From assembly GCA_964528055.1 (NCBI GenBank), contig CAZGQM010000004.1, forward strand, positions 62,001 through 126,000: a stretch of 64,000 nucleotides of DNA. The letters run 5' to 3'. Below, piece after piece: positions 1 through 9,330 of this stretch; the first letter of the stretch is position 1, and each line of letters starts with the position of its first letter. Origin of the DNA: Geoanaerobacter sp964528055. GTDB taxonomy: Bacteria > Desulfobacterota > Desulfuromonadia > Geobacterales > DSM-12255. The position numbers were made by a program, and so were the translations under genes. The notes under the pieces were generated by a model. It made no database searches, was not told the DNA's origin, and was given only the letters and a program-made list of their open reading frames with translations.

Positions 1-725
1 AAGCATTTTAACTTTTCCAGCTTTGTATCCTTTTTAGCATCAGATTTTAATATGCCAGTGAATACTTTATGTAGCGAAGCAAGACCATTTCTTAATGCTG
101 TTTCCTCTTCTTGGTCCCAGTTGTTCTCCTTGACCCCTTCTATATTTGGCGGAAAATCAACTATTTTAAATCCAGACACATCTTCTTCTTTTGTCTCTTT
201 TTTCCTGAGTCCTTGCGAGAATAATAATAGATAATGAGTTAATTGACTCTTAACGATTGACTGAATATCATCTATAGTTTCATATCGGTGTAGCCAGTTG
301 TCAGTATGTCCAGATGCAATGTAATCAATAAAATCAAATATTCTAACGTTATCAACGATATGCGAATGGTCACCTTGTGGATTTTTCTTATAAGTGAGAC
401 GATAATCATCGATTTTTCTGTCAACACAAGCAATGCATGGTATTCCGTTTTTTAAAGCACGATTGTATTCTTCATTTGTTATCGATTTCACTGACCCAAT
501 ATATGTCCCACCCAATCTTCCACCTATCAACAGTAGAAGATAGTCAGCATTATCGACCTGTTCGATACACGCCGTATGCGAATGTTTTCCTGGAGTAACT
601 CCAAAGCCATGCTTTTCTGAGTTTATTACTTCAAATCCGTAACTTTCGAGGAACTTTGTCAGTTCGGATCTGACAACAGAGAGATCGTAACATGTTGAAC
701 TAAGGAATATTCTCGGCTTTGACAT
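1..725 (-). CDS. DUF4062 domain protein, C-terminus cut by window start
   Basis: The frame is open from an ATG at 723-725 to the window edge, giving 241 codons without a stop. The N-terminus (MSKPRIFLSSTCYDLSVVR) is the classic DUF4062 opening, followed by a central LLIGGRLG segment and then SITNEEYNRAL, all hallmarks of this TIR/deoxyribosyltransferase-like fold. DUF4062 modules are often fused to NTPases or found near phage-defence genes, where nucleotide binding or cleavage is suspected but not generally proven. The gene lies 37 bp downstream of the SNF2 helicase gene on the same strand, so the two are probably one operon. The rest of the protein is outside the window, so any effector domain cannot be seen. 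Confidence 0.85.
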   Translation of the reverse strand, partial: MSKPRIFLSSTCYDLSVVRSELTKFLESYGFEVINSEKHGFGVTPGKHSHTACIEQVDNADYLLLLIGGRLGGTYIGSVKSITNEEYNRALKNGIPCIACVDRKIDDYRLTYKKNPQGDHSHIVDNVRIFDFIDYIASGHTDNWLHRYETIDDIQSIVKSQLTHYLLLFSQGLRKKETKEEDVSGFKIVDFPPNIEGVKENNWDQEEETALRNGLASLHKVFTGILKSDAKKDTKLEKLKC

Positions 726-762
726 TCAGTCCTCTTTGATTCGCGTTAAGATTAAACTCCAG

Positions 763-3700
763 CTAAACTTCCCCAGCTTCCATAACCTGCGTATGCCCAA
801 TCCATACTCCGTTTACTTCACGGGTAGACTGGATTGTTCTTTCAGTTGTCTGTACTTTGGTGAACGATCTGACCAACAGCTTCTCAAATGGGTCCTGAAC
901 ACGCACCAATTGCGGCGTTGGTGTGGCACAGTGGTAGACAACATACAACCAGTAATCCTGTCGCAGGTTACAGGCTTTTGCCCACTCGTTCTCAGTAACT
1001 TCCACCGGACTTATAGCTGACAGCCCTTTGACTTCTATGCACCTTCGGCTTCCATCCGCCTGTATTGAGAGAATGTCGAAACCTGGGTTACTGGGCAAGC
1101 CGGCTGCCCGGGCAAGCTCTGGAGTATGGACGAATTTCACCATTGCACCGGCAGTTTCTTCATATGCCTTCACCAGATCCATTGCAATTTGCTCGACATT
1201 GTTTTGGTGATACTCGATATCGGCCTGTTCTCTGGACGGAATGACCAATGCGTGAGCGATAAAATCTATATCGCCTGGGACAATCAGTTCCGGTTCACGG
1301 CGCAAAATGGTCAACGCTCTTTCTTTTCTTGCCGATAAGGCTTTTTGCTGCTCCTTGATTTCTGATAGATGCTGTATTGCGGCTTTGTTCCCCTCGCGTG
1401 CCTTTGCGGACAGCTTGGATCGCGTAGAAGCCAGATCCGCCTCCTGGAAATCAAAACCACGGATAATGAACTCTTCCCGTTCAGTGAGTGTATCAAGAAG
1501 CCTTTCCCTTCTCTGGACTGCCATGGAGCGCGATATTCGTTCGGTCAAGAATGCTTCGGCAAGCAATTTTTGACGTGATGCCACAGCGGCAAGACGCTGC
1601 CCCTCAGGTGGAAGCCCGAGACCTCCACGAAGCATAAGCAGATGTTCCACAGGGCATTCACATATTTCAGCCCCTTCAGTTTGTCGAACTCCTACCAGTC
1701 GACATTCTATGGTTTCTTCCTGTCCCAGCTCTGATATCTCCGGATCGGATTTGCGAACTACGGTCAAACGGGCAAGATGGAAGATATATGGCGCTGTAGC
1801 TGTAGGGTCGACGAAAACCGCTCCGGTCAAAGCTTCCATTCCGAGACGACTACGCACCATCTCTCGAAATGTTTCGAAAACCGGCTCTCCTGGATGCATC
1901 CAGATGCAGGCTTCACGGTCATCTGGCCGTATCACAGACAGGCTTTTTCTTTGGCTGGCCGGATAGGTTTCCAGCGTTGTAAGGAGTTGATCCGCTGCAC
2001 TTTGTTGCATGGGGCGAAGGTTGAAAAGGCCGCCAAGATCCCCCTCAATTTCCATCCCAACCAGTGGTGTGGCCGTAGCAATAAAATTGCGAACGTATCC
2101 GGGTAACAATCTGAAACAGGCTTCCTGCTCAATGCTCTTGTTCAGTCGCGGCAATTCTCTCGCCACATCGCCGCCTTTGCCATAAAGGCGATGTTCGTTT
2201 TCTGCTATGGCCTTGACCTGCTCTTTGGTCAGTTTGCCGTCAAGTTGTCTGGCGATTTCGTCAAGATCCCCTTCAAGGGCCATCTCCATATACTTCTTTA
2301 TGGACACATCCATGAAGATACGTCCGATACTGTCATATACTTTGTCACTCCTGAGCTGCTTCCGGATTATTTCAAGCTTATCAAGCAGGGTTTTGAGAAC
2401 TCGTCCTTCTCTGGTCGAAGGTGCAACAAGGTTGAGAATGATGACAGGATCATGCTTTTGGCCATATCGATGGATACGGCCCATCCGCTGTTCCAGTCGG
2501 GCTGGATTCCACGGCACATCATAATTGACCATTAGCCAGCAGAACTGAAGGTTGATCCCTTCTGCTGCAGCATCGGTGCATATCATGAATCGAGCGCCAC
2601 CATCATCAGCCTCTTTACGGAAACGCTCCACTTGTTCCTGGCGCTCAAGGTAATCCATGCCGCCATGGATCATTGCAATTTGCCCGGTATACCCCAGTCC
2701 TCCAAAGCGACGTACTAGGAAATGCAGGGTATCCTTATGTTCAGTAAAGATAATAAACTTTTCGTTGCAGAATTTCAGATCAGTTATCACTTCATGCAAC
2801 TTTTCGAACTTTGATTCCTGTCCGGAATCGTGCACTTTTTTCGCAAGATCCAGTAAATGGAAGACCTGCTGCCTCTCGGCAACCAGATCTCCGAGTGAAG
2901 ATGCTATGACTCCCTGGAGGAGTCGATCTTCAGCTACTTCATTTTCTTCCTGCCCATTTTCAGAGCCTTCTTCTTCAGCTCCTTTTGTCTCAAAAACATC
3001 ATCATCTTCAGTGATGCGTCGTTGCAGAGTAAGCAACTGCTCAATCGTTATATTCCCCTGCTGTACATCATCTATGATCTGGTCAAGCTTCTCGATACGC
3101 CGCTCTAGTGAACGTAGGAGAGCATACGTCGAGCTTGCCATACGTCTTTGGAAAACGCTCATTGCCAGACGAGCTGCGGACTGGTTGAGCAGTTTCGCCT
3201 TGTTGTACACGTGTCGGAGATATTCTGAACACTCCTCATAAAGACGCTGCTCGCTGACTTCCCCCTGGGTAAGGCTGTAACCAAGAGTATCCGCTACACG
3301 TTTTGGGTACAGAGGTTTGCCGTCAAGCCGGACCATCTCCTCTTTGGTTCGGCGAATAAAATACTGTGCTCGTAATTCTGCAGGAAACTGGTCGAATGCT
3401 TCAATGGTGGTGAGCATTTCAGGCTCAAGTAGTCGCCATAAAGAATAGTAAGGATAATCCTTGCCCATGTGAGGCGTTGCCGTGAGTAGCAGCAAATGCT
3501 GCGCATGCCATGACAGTCGCCAATCCTTGTCAGCTGAATGGGCTCCAGCTATGGCCTCTGACAGCTTATAGCGATCTGTTTTCTTTATCCGGAGGTCATT
3601 CCCGCGATTGCATGAAAGTTTATGGGCTTCGTCAAACACAACCAGATCATAGGGTTCGACTTGGTCGTCCTTCAACCGGGCAAACATCTTGGGGGCTGCC

Positions 3701-4368
3701 AAGGTGTCAACACTCACAATGAGACGATTGCTGCTGGCAGCAATAAATGGGTTGCTTGTCTTGGCATCACTGCCGGTGATTATTGAAAACTGTAAACCGA
3801 ACAGCTTGGAAAGCTCTCTCTGCCAATTGCCTATCAGCCCGGCAGGAGCCACTACCAAGATTCGTCTGATCAGTCGCCTTGACAACATTTCACGGATATA
3901 CAAACCAGTCATGATGGTTTTTCCTGCCCCGGCATCATCTGCGAGCAGGAAGCGAAGGCGCTGTTGCTTCACCATATGATCGTAGACTGCGATGCGCTGG
4001 TGAGGGAGAGGGTCGATGCTCGCTACTTCGGTTCCGAAAACCGGATTGGCGAGATGCCCGAAGGAAAGCCTTTCCCCTTCAACCAAAGCACGCACGACTT
4101 CCGGCCGGGCTGTAAATTCCAGAGTGGGCGGCGTCCCAGAATATGGTGGTGGTTCAGGTTCGGCTACGAGCTCTTGCAGAAATTCATTCTCAAGCTTGAG
4201 CAGCTTGCTCAACGCCAGTTGAGACGGAATTGTCTTCCCATTTTCCCAACGATTTACAGTCGGGAACGAAACCCCCATAGCTTCAGCTAAAGCAACTTGT
4301 GTTAGTCCGAGCCGGGCGCGAATTGTTTTAATTTTTGAAGGATAGTCGTCTTCCAAGGAAGGATTCAT
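763..4368 (-). CDS. XRE-HTH / SNF2-type helicase / DUF3883 fusion, 1201 aa
   Basis: Residues about 12-62 form a Cro/C1-type HTH (GLTQVALAEAMGVSFPTVNRW). A RapA/SNF2-like ATPase follows: Walker A DAGAGKT at 145-151, the FDEAH box, LLLTATPH, and a C-terminal helicase lobe ending in the arginine-finger motif EQRMGRIHRYGQ. The last 150 residues hold a DUF3883-type domain (GFDILS, then CIEVKG), a PD-(D/E)XK-like fold that may be nuclease-derived. SNF2 helicases of this size occur in DISARM (DrmD) and other defence islands, but no DISARM partner gene is in the window. An HTH at the N-terminus is unusual and could give DNA targeting or autoregulation. The start at 4368 lies about 28 bp after a near-consensus promoter. 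Defence is an inference; the helicase family is clear. Confidence 0.9.
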   Translation of the reverse strand: MNPSLEDDYPSKIKTIRARLGLTQVALAEAMGVSFPTVNRWENGKTIPSQLALSKLLKLENEFLQELVAEPEPPPYSGTPPTLEFTARPEVVRALVEGERLSFGHLANPVFGTEVASIDPLPHQRIAVYDHMVKQQRLRFLLADDAGAGKTIMTGLYIREMLSRRLIRRILVVAPAGLIGNWQRELSKLFGLQFSIITGSDAKTSNPFIAASSNRLIVSVDTLAAPKMFARLKDDQVEPYDLVVFDEAHKLSCNRGNDLRIKKTDRYKLSEAIAGAHSADKDWRLSWHAQHLLLLTATPHMGKDYPYYSLWRLLEPEMLTTIEAFDQFPAELRAQYFIRRTKEEMVRLDGKPLYPKRVADTLGYSLTQGEVSEQRLYEECSEYLRHVYNKAKLLNQSAARLAMSVFQRRMASSTYALLRSLERRIEKLDQIIDDVQQGNITIEQLLTLQRRITEDDDVFETKGAEEEGSENGQEENEVAEDRLLQGVIASSLGDLVAERQQVFHLLDLAKKVHDSGQESKFEKLHEVITDLKFCNEKFIIFTEHKDTLHFLVRRFGGLGYTGQIAMIHGGMDYLERQEQVERFRKEADDGGARFMICTDAAAEGINLQFCWLMVNYDVPWNPARLEQRMGRIHRYGQKHDPVIILNLVAPSTREGRVLKTLLDKLEIIRKQLRSDKVYDSIGRIFMDVSIKKYMEMALEGDLDEIARQLDGKLTKEQVKAIAENEHRLYGKGGDVARELPRLNKSIEQEACFRLLPGYVRNFIATATPLVGMEIEGDLGGLFNLRPMQQSAADQLLTTLETYPASQRKSLSVIRPDDREACIWMHPGEPVFETFREMVRSRLGMEALTGAVFVDPTATAPYIFHLARLTVVRKSDPEISELGQEETIECRLVGVRQTEGAEICECPVEHLLMLRGGLGLPPEGQRLAAVASRQKLLAEAFLTERISRSMAVQRRERLLDTLTEREEFIIRGFDFQEADLASTRSKLSAKAREGNKAAIQHLSEIKEQQKALSARKERALTILRREPELIVPGDIDFIAHALVIPSREQADIEYHQNNVEQIAMDLVKAYEETAGAMVKFVHTPELARAAGLPSNPGFDILSIQADGSRRCIEVKGLSAISPVEVTENEWAKACNLRQDYWLYVVYHCATPTPQLVRVQDPFEKLLVRSFTKVQTTERTIQSTREVNGVWIGHTQVMEAGEV

Positions 4369-4395
4369 GTTTGCGCCTTTCGTGATTTCAGAAAT

Positions 4396-4424
4396 ACTAT
4401 AACACTTGATATATAGCCTGTCAA
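4396..4424 (-). promoter_or_regulatory. Sigma-70 promoter of the helicase/DUF4062 operon
   Basis: On the minus strand TTGACA (4424-4419) and TATAGT (4401-4396) are separated by exactly 17 bp. Transcription would start near 4389, about 20 nt before the helicase ATG. Its -35 box is back to back with that of the tnsA promoter. Confidence 0.75.
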
Positions 4425-4427
4425 GTA

Positions 4428-4491
4428 ATCACGCGAGCGGCTTGACACTGAATATAGCATTTGTTATAATGTAGCATATAAGATCACGCGA
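4428..4491. repeat. Repeated ATCACGCGA sites, possible operator or transposase sites
   Basis: ATCACGCGA occurs at 4428-4436, between the two divergent promoters, and again at 4483-4491, just downstream of the rightward -10 box. A related ATCACGAAA reads on the minus strand at 4386-4378, just downstream of the leftward -10 box. The placement suits an operator bound by one regulator of both operons, perhaps the HTH domain of the helicase protein, but the sites could equally be TnsB-binding repeats of a transposon end. Confidence 0.4.
4442..4470 (+). promoter_or_regulatory. Consensus sigma-70 promoter of tnsABC
   Basis: TTGACA at 4442-4447 and TATAAT at 4465-4470 are both perfect consensus boxes with the ideal 17-bp spacer. 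The predicted start near 4477 leaves a leader of about 145 nt before tnsA. A perfect promoter is rare for a transposase operon and suggests that the operon is normally repressed. Confidence 0.8.
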
Positions 4492-4622
4492 TACTATTTT
4501 GCAATAAGGCGCCAGAGATTAAACTGCTGATTTTGTTGAGTATTAAAGATAGGAATAAGTTCAGTGGTTTAGGTTTACGAGAAAAGGTTGGTGTCAATTA
4601 ACAAGAAAAGAAGAGTTTCGAT

Positions 4623-5474
4623 ATGGGAAAATCACGACGGCCAAGCATAAAGATCGTCCTTACATGGATTAAGCAGGGATATGGTCAGGGCGAAGGGAAA
4701 AATTATCGCCCATTATTTCATGTGCGCGATGTGCCTTCAAGAGGTCGTTCCTCCATCGACCTCGGATTGAAAACTGGGAGGCTCCACCACTATTTGTCAG
4801 ACGGCGAATACTTCAATCACATCTTGGCTGAATTTGACACAGATGTGACAGATATCAGAGAGCAATACGCATTGCTACCCTGGGCAGAAACTTTAGAGAT
4901 TGCAGAATTATTGGGAATTAGGCACCCAACTTATCCTGGAACGAGTACTCCAATATTAATGAGTTCAGATCTGCTCCTCACCTATGGAAGAAAGCCTAAT
5001 AATAAATATAAGGTGATTAGTGTCAAAAAATTTAAAGACATTGACCCAAATAAAAAAACGGGAAAAGAGAGAAAAGCTGTGCAGCGGACATTGGAAAAAC
5101 TATACATCGAACAAATATATTGGGAGCGTCGCGGAGTACCTTGGGAGCTGAAAACAGAGCGCGACATCCCGATAATTCGCGCAAAAAACTTAGATAATCT
5201 CAGAACCAGCATGACTGTACGTGAACAAGACTGGTTAAACCCATACATGAGATATTTCCTGCTGTCATTTAAGAAGCATTGGTCGCCAAATCTTAATTTA
5301 ATAACCCTCCTTAAACAAGTAGGGGGAGAACTTGATATTGACTGTGAAAGCAGTTTCGCGCTTTTCACAAGGGCGATATGGCTAAAGTTTCTCAATGTAG
5401 ACCTTGATAGCGATATTATCATTCACGATATGCCGGTGCAGCTTGTCAATATAACGGAGAGCATGATTGATTGA
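4623..5474 (+). CDS. tnsA: TnsA-like transposon endonuclease
   Basis: TnsA cuts the 5' ends of the transposon and works with TnsB to give cut-and-paste transposition. The 283-residue protein has the TnsA length and plan: an N-terminal restriction-endonuclease-like domain and a C-terminal winged-helix domain. Likely catalytic residues are E62 (DGEYFNHILAEFD region), D116 (SSDLLLTYG) and K135 (ISVKK), matching the order and spacing of E63, D114 and K132 of Tn7 TnsA. The C-terminal part contains the conserved stretch YWERRGVPWELKTER. Its stop overlaps the tnsB start by 8 bp, so the two subunits are probably translationally coupled. Confidence 0.93.
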   Translation: MGKSRRPSIKIVLTWIKQGYGQGEGKNYRPLFHVRDVPSRGRSSIDLGLKTGRLHHYLSDGEYFNHILAEFDTDVTDIREQYALLPWAETLEIAELLGIRHPTYPGTSTPILMSSDLLLTYGRKPNNKYKVISVKKFKDIDPNKKTGKERKAVQRTLEKLYIEQIYWERRGVPWELKTERDIPIIRAKNLDNLRTSMTVREQDWLNPYMRYFLLSFKKHWSPNLNLITLLKQVGGELDIDCESSFALFTRAIWLKFLNVDLDSDIIIHDMPVQLVNITESMID

Positions 5475-7665
5475 AATTAATGACATACTGCGAGCTGCGC
5501 CAGATACAAAATCAGTGATTACGGGCTTTGCACGGGTCTTGATTACAGATGCTGATCAGAACGTCACTCTAATTCAATTAGATGTTGATATGAAGCATAT
5601 TAATTCCAGCATACATGTTCCATTTTCAGTTCCGCTTACGCAGATTCTGTGTGAAATTGAAGAAGGGAATATCCTATTAGGGCAGGAATTTGATTGTGGA
5701 TTGCCATGCTCCAGAGACGAACTTTCTCCACGAGCAGTAAAAGGTCTCGATGATGTGCTGAAATTATTGCAGCCCATCTTGGACAACTATGAAATCATTT
5801 CAGATCCATTTAAGAGAAGTAACGCATTTAATGAAATAGCTGACGCAAATGATGTTACTGCACGAAGAATCCGTCGACTGTTCTACCAGTACCTATGGGG
5901 AGGCATGAACGAACTTGCTTTAGCCCCAAGATATTCCGATCGTGGTGCGCCAGGAAAGCAGCAGCAGGCAGGTACTAAACGGAGAGGACGAGTAGCAGAG
6001 AATGGCTCGTCTGTATCTCTGCCTGAAGTTCGGAATAAACTGGAGAAAGGAGTAAAGCTTTTTTTTCTGCCCGGGAAAAGAACTTTTCCAGAGGCGTTTG
6101 TTGATACGCTGAAAAAATACTTCTCTAATGGTGTGAAAATTACAAAAAATGCAAATGGAAAATCACCTACATTGGAGGAATTGCTCGTTCCAGAAAATAA
6201 GCGACCTACCGAAAGACAATTTAGGCATGTATGCGATTATATGGAAGTGATTCATGGAAAACGCTTGAATATTCCGCGCCGCATAAGGCAAAAAAAACCT
6301 GAGTGGAATTTTGTGGGGCGCAGTCGGGATGGTGTATTGGGACCGGGATATCGCTTTGAAATAGACGCAACTAAAATCCAGGTTAAGCTGGTTTCCAGGC
6401 TCGGACGATCAAAAATTGTTGGCAACCTGACCGTGTACCTCGCAATTGATGTATGGTCAGAAGTTATTGTTGGCTATGCAATTTCACTTAAGGGGGAAAG
6501 TTGGGATCTTGCTCGAAAAGCCTTGATGAATTGCTGCACCGATAAAGTTAAAATTTTTGAGCGATTTCAGCTGGATTATGAAAGTGATGACTGGAGCTGT
6601 AGGCATTTGCCGTCTAGGATTGCCGCTGATCGCGCAGCAATGCTCAGTGATAAAGCCGGTGTTGTTCCTGGAACAGGTATCAAAATCGAAATTATGGCAG
6701 CAATGTGCCCTGAACGAAAGGGTAGCATCGAGTCGGCAATCAAGAACATAAAGCACAGAAGGTCAAGGCGACTCGCTGGCGAATACCCGAAAGATCGTAA
6801 GCGGCGTGAATCAGACGGGACCAAAACAGCCGCCCTAAACCTGGACGAATACGAAGAAGTATTAGTAGAAACCATAATGGCGCTCAACCATGAACCGGCA
6901 CCGGCAAGAATTATTCCTCCGGAAATGATTGAGGATGGCGAAACTGACGTATCATATATGGGTCTGTATAACTGGGGGATAAAGCATTTAGTTGGGTTTA
7001 CTCGAAAAATTCCTGAAAAAGATGTAATTACCCACCTTATGACAGAAGATAAAGCGTTACTTACAGTCAGAGGAATATACTACAAGAAACAAACGTACGT
7101 TTCTGTGGAATTATGCAATGCAGGACATATAACAATTGAAAATGATAAGAAATATATCGATATAAGAACTGACGAACTTGATGGATATGTAATACGGTTC
7201 TGGAACAAAAAAACTAAACAGTGGGATCCTGCATATAATGACAACCCTGATATTAAGAGAAGGCGAGCATCATACGCTGAAATTGAAAAATATGAACAAG
7301 AACTTAATATTCTGCGTAAAAAAGTAAAATATCAGAATGTGCATCGGAGTACAGAGAGCGATAAAAGATTATCAGCTAAGGAAAAAATTGCACAAGAAGA
7401 AACAAGGCTGGCGAAAAAAGACAATCCGACGCCAAATTCTAAAAGAAACGTCCGAGTAAACAAGAAGTTAGAGATCGAATATAATGACATGCTCAACAGT
7501 GGCATACCAACTCCACCCTTGGTTAAAAATGAGGATTCTGAACAGAGTGTGCTGTCTCCGCCACAGCAAAATACCAACAGCCAGGCTGGAGACCCAGTGG
7601 ACGAAAAACCAAAAGCAATATCGATCAGTCAACAAGCAAAAGAACGCTGGAGGCTCAATAAATGA
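5467..7665 (+). CDS. tnsB: TnsB-like DDE transposase
   Basis: This is the transposase that binds the element ends and joins the 3' ends to target DNA. An RNase H-like rve core carries the expected triad: D300 (FEIDATKI), D388 (IAADRAAM) and E422 (KGSIESAI). The spacings (88 and 34 residues) nearly equal those of Tn7 TnsB (D273, D361, E396). The N-terminus has helical DNA-binding segments, and a Mu-type C-terminal beta-barrel follows the core. The last 100 residues are charged and low in complexity, as expected for the tail that contacts TnsC. The start is TTG at 5467 inside the end of tnsA; length is 732 aa, close to the Tn7 protein. Confidence 0.94.
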   Translation: MIEINDILRAAPDTKSVITGFARVLITDADQNVTLIQLDVDMKHINSSIHVPFSVPLTQILCEIEEGNILLGQEFDCGLPCSRDELSPRAVKGLDDVLKLLQPILDNYEIISDPFKRSNAFNEIADANDVTARRIRRLFYQYLWGGMNELALAPRYSDRGAPGKQQQAGTKRRGRVAENGSSVSLPEVRNKLEKGVKLFFLPGKRTFPEAFVDTLKKYFSNGVKITKNANGKSPTLEELLVPENKRPTERQFRHVCDYMEVIHGKRLNIPRRIRQKKPEWNFVGRSRDGVLGPGYRFEIDATKIQVKLVSRLGRSKIVGNLTVYLAIDVWSEVIVGYAISLKGESWDLARKALMNCCTDKVKIFERFQLDYESDDWSCRHLPSRIAADRAAMLSDKAGVVPGTGIKIEIMAAMCPERKGSIESAIKNIKHRRSRRLAGEYPKDRKRRESDGTKTAALNLDEYEEVLVETIMALNHEPAPARIIPPEMIEDGETDVSYMGLYNWGIKHLVGFTRKIPEKDVITHLMTEDKALLTVRGIYYKKQTYVSVELCNAGHITIENDKKYIDIRTDELDGYVIRFWNKKTKQWDPAYNDNPDIKRRRASYAEIEKYEQELNILRKKVKYQNVHRSTESDKRLSAKEKIAQEETRLAKKDNPTPNSKRNVRVNKKLEIEYNDMLNSGIPTPPLVKNEDSEQSVLSPPQQNTNSQAGDPVDEKPKAISISQQAKERWRLNK

Positions 7666-9092
7666 ATAGCTGGACGAACTGTAACCCGAAATATAACTCT
7701 ATCCCAATAAAACAATTTCAAGGGAACCCTTTAATAGAAGCTCTAGAACCTCCACCATTTGATAATGGTCAGGCTATAGACCGACTTTCGAAAAAACCGG
7801 ATTTTGTTGAACGCGAACGAGATATTGCTACACCATACAGGATGTTGCTTCCAGCTCGATTGCTGAATTTTATGTTTCCGACAAACAAGCACGTTTCCTT
7901 TTTTAATCGTACTTACAGCAGCATACAAAATGGTTATCTGACCAGAAATCCGATGATTCCGGAGGGGCAAGCATTTCTGCATGAAGCCGGCGAGGGTTCC
8001 TATATATCGAGTATTGATCCAACAGAAAGGAATCCAGGCGTGCTCATGTTTTTGACGGGGATGTCAGGGATGGGCAAGTCAGCTTTAATAAGAGCTATCA
8101 TGAGAGCCTTGGGTAAACCGGTCATTGTGCATTCTGCTTACAACGGAAGTCCTATTTGCGAAACACAGATTCTTTTTCTTATGAGAAATGTTCCAGATCA
8201 ATGCAGTGCCAAAAACCTTTGCATGAGTTTCGGATACCGAACTGATGAGTTACTGGGTGGGAATTTGTATGGGGAACAATTTGTTCAAAAAATGAGTAGG
8301 ACTGATTACGTAACGTTTTTGCGGGAAATAATTGCTACCAACCATATAGGAGTCCTGATTATCGACGAATTTCAAAACTTATCTCTTGCAAAATCAGGCG
8401 GAAAAGAAGAGCTATTGGCGTTATTGCTGAACTTAAGAGAAGAGCTCGGTATTCCGATCATAGTAGTTGGCACATATAAAACTGATAAAATCTTAAGAGA
8501 AGACGATAGCTTGAAACGTCGTATTGTGGAAGGTGGTTTTTTAGATTTGGAAAGACCGAAATCTGCAGATGATGAAGATTGGCATAATTTATGTGATATT
8601 ATGTGGGGTTATCAGTGGATCAAAAAACCACAGCCTTTTTCTGAAGAAGTGTCACAAACACTATATAAATCTAGTGCAGGCAATACCGGAATTATGCTTA
8701 ATTTGTTTGTAACAGCGCAGACCCTGGCAATTGAATCAGGGATTGAAACCATTACACCCCAACTAATAGAAAGGGTTTATCACGAGCGACTGAGTCCATT
8801 GCATGGTATCGTTAATTTGCTACAGGATGAAAACGCAGATCTAACCCAGTATGAAGATCTGTATTTTAATGCAGATTTAACTTTCCTGCAGGATCCTCTA
8901 CAATCCCGAATACATGCAATAAAAGATGAGATCAGACGAAAAGAAAACGAATTGATAGGCGCTGACCAGAATGGTCATAATAGAAATAACAAGAAAGTTA
9001 CCAAGCCCATTGCTAAAACTCTCGATGAACTTTATGATCATGTGCATGGCAAGAATTCTGCTCCCGGTGATTTTTCTGAGGGTAAATTGTAA
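7662..9092 (+). CDS. tnsC: TnsC-like AAA+ transposition regulator
   Basis: TnsC forms ATP-dependent filaments on DNA, links the target selector to TnsAB and gives target immunity. Walker A is GMSGMGKSA near residue 133 and Walker B is VLIIDEF near 230, followed by the sensor motif VVGTYKT. The long N-terminal extension before the AAA+ core and the length of 476 aa resemble Tn7-type TnsC rather than the shorter TniB/TnsC of Tn5053 or type V-K elements. The ATG overlaps the tnsB stop by 4 bp (ATGA). About 240 bp without a gene follows, with a promoter for tnsD. Confidence 0.93.
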   Translation: MNSWTNCNPKYNSIPIKQFQGNPLIEALEPPPFDNGQAIDRLSKKPDFVERERDIATPYRMLLPARLLNFMFPTNKHVSFFNRTYSSIQNGYLTRNPMIPEGQAFLHEAGEGSYISSIDPTERNPGVLMFLTGMSGMGKSALIRAIMRALGKPVIVHSAYNGSPICETQILFLMRNVPDQCSAKNLCMSFGYRTDELLGGNLYGEQFVQKMSRTDYVTFLREIIATNHIGVLIIDEFQNLSLAKSGGKEELLALLLNLREELGIPIIVVGTYKTDKILREDDSLKRRIVEGGFLDLERPKSADDEDWHNLCDIMWGYQWIKKPQPFSEEVSQTLYKSSAGNTGIMLNLFVTAQTLAIESGIETITPQLIERVYHERLSPLHGIVNLLQDENADLTQYEDLYFNADLTFLQDPLQSRIHAIKDEIRRKENELIGADQNGHNRNNKKVTKPIAKTLDELYDHVHGKNSAPGDFSEGKL

Positions 9093-9254
9093 CAATGCAC
9101 ATCACATGCATTTCATCGACATCAAATCCCGCTATACATTCTGATTTCTAATCAGCCAGTCACTATTGTCCCTTCATAGAGTATCCCCATTTGAATTTGT
9201 ATGTAGTTTTGATCAAGCGTCGAAGAATGGCCACCTCAATCTTGGTTCAGACTA

Positions 9255-9282
9255 TTGACTTGAGGCGTTAAAACCTGATAAT
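9255..9282 (+). promoter_or_regulatory. Probable promoter of tnsD
   Basis: TTGACT at 9255-9260 and GATAAT at 9277-9282 are 16 bp apart, about 50 bp before the tnsD ATG. With the 238-bp gap after tnsC, this suggests that the target selector is transcribed separately from tnsABC. The rest of the gap shows no gene. Confidence 0.5.
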
Positions 9283-9330
9283 GCAGTTTGTGTTTTTCTA
9301 GCCAAACCATTTAGAGGTTATCAGGCAAAT

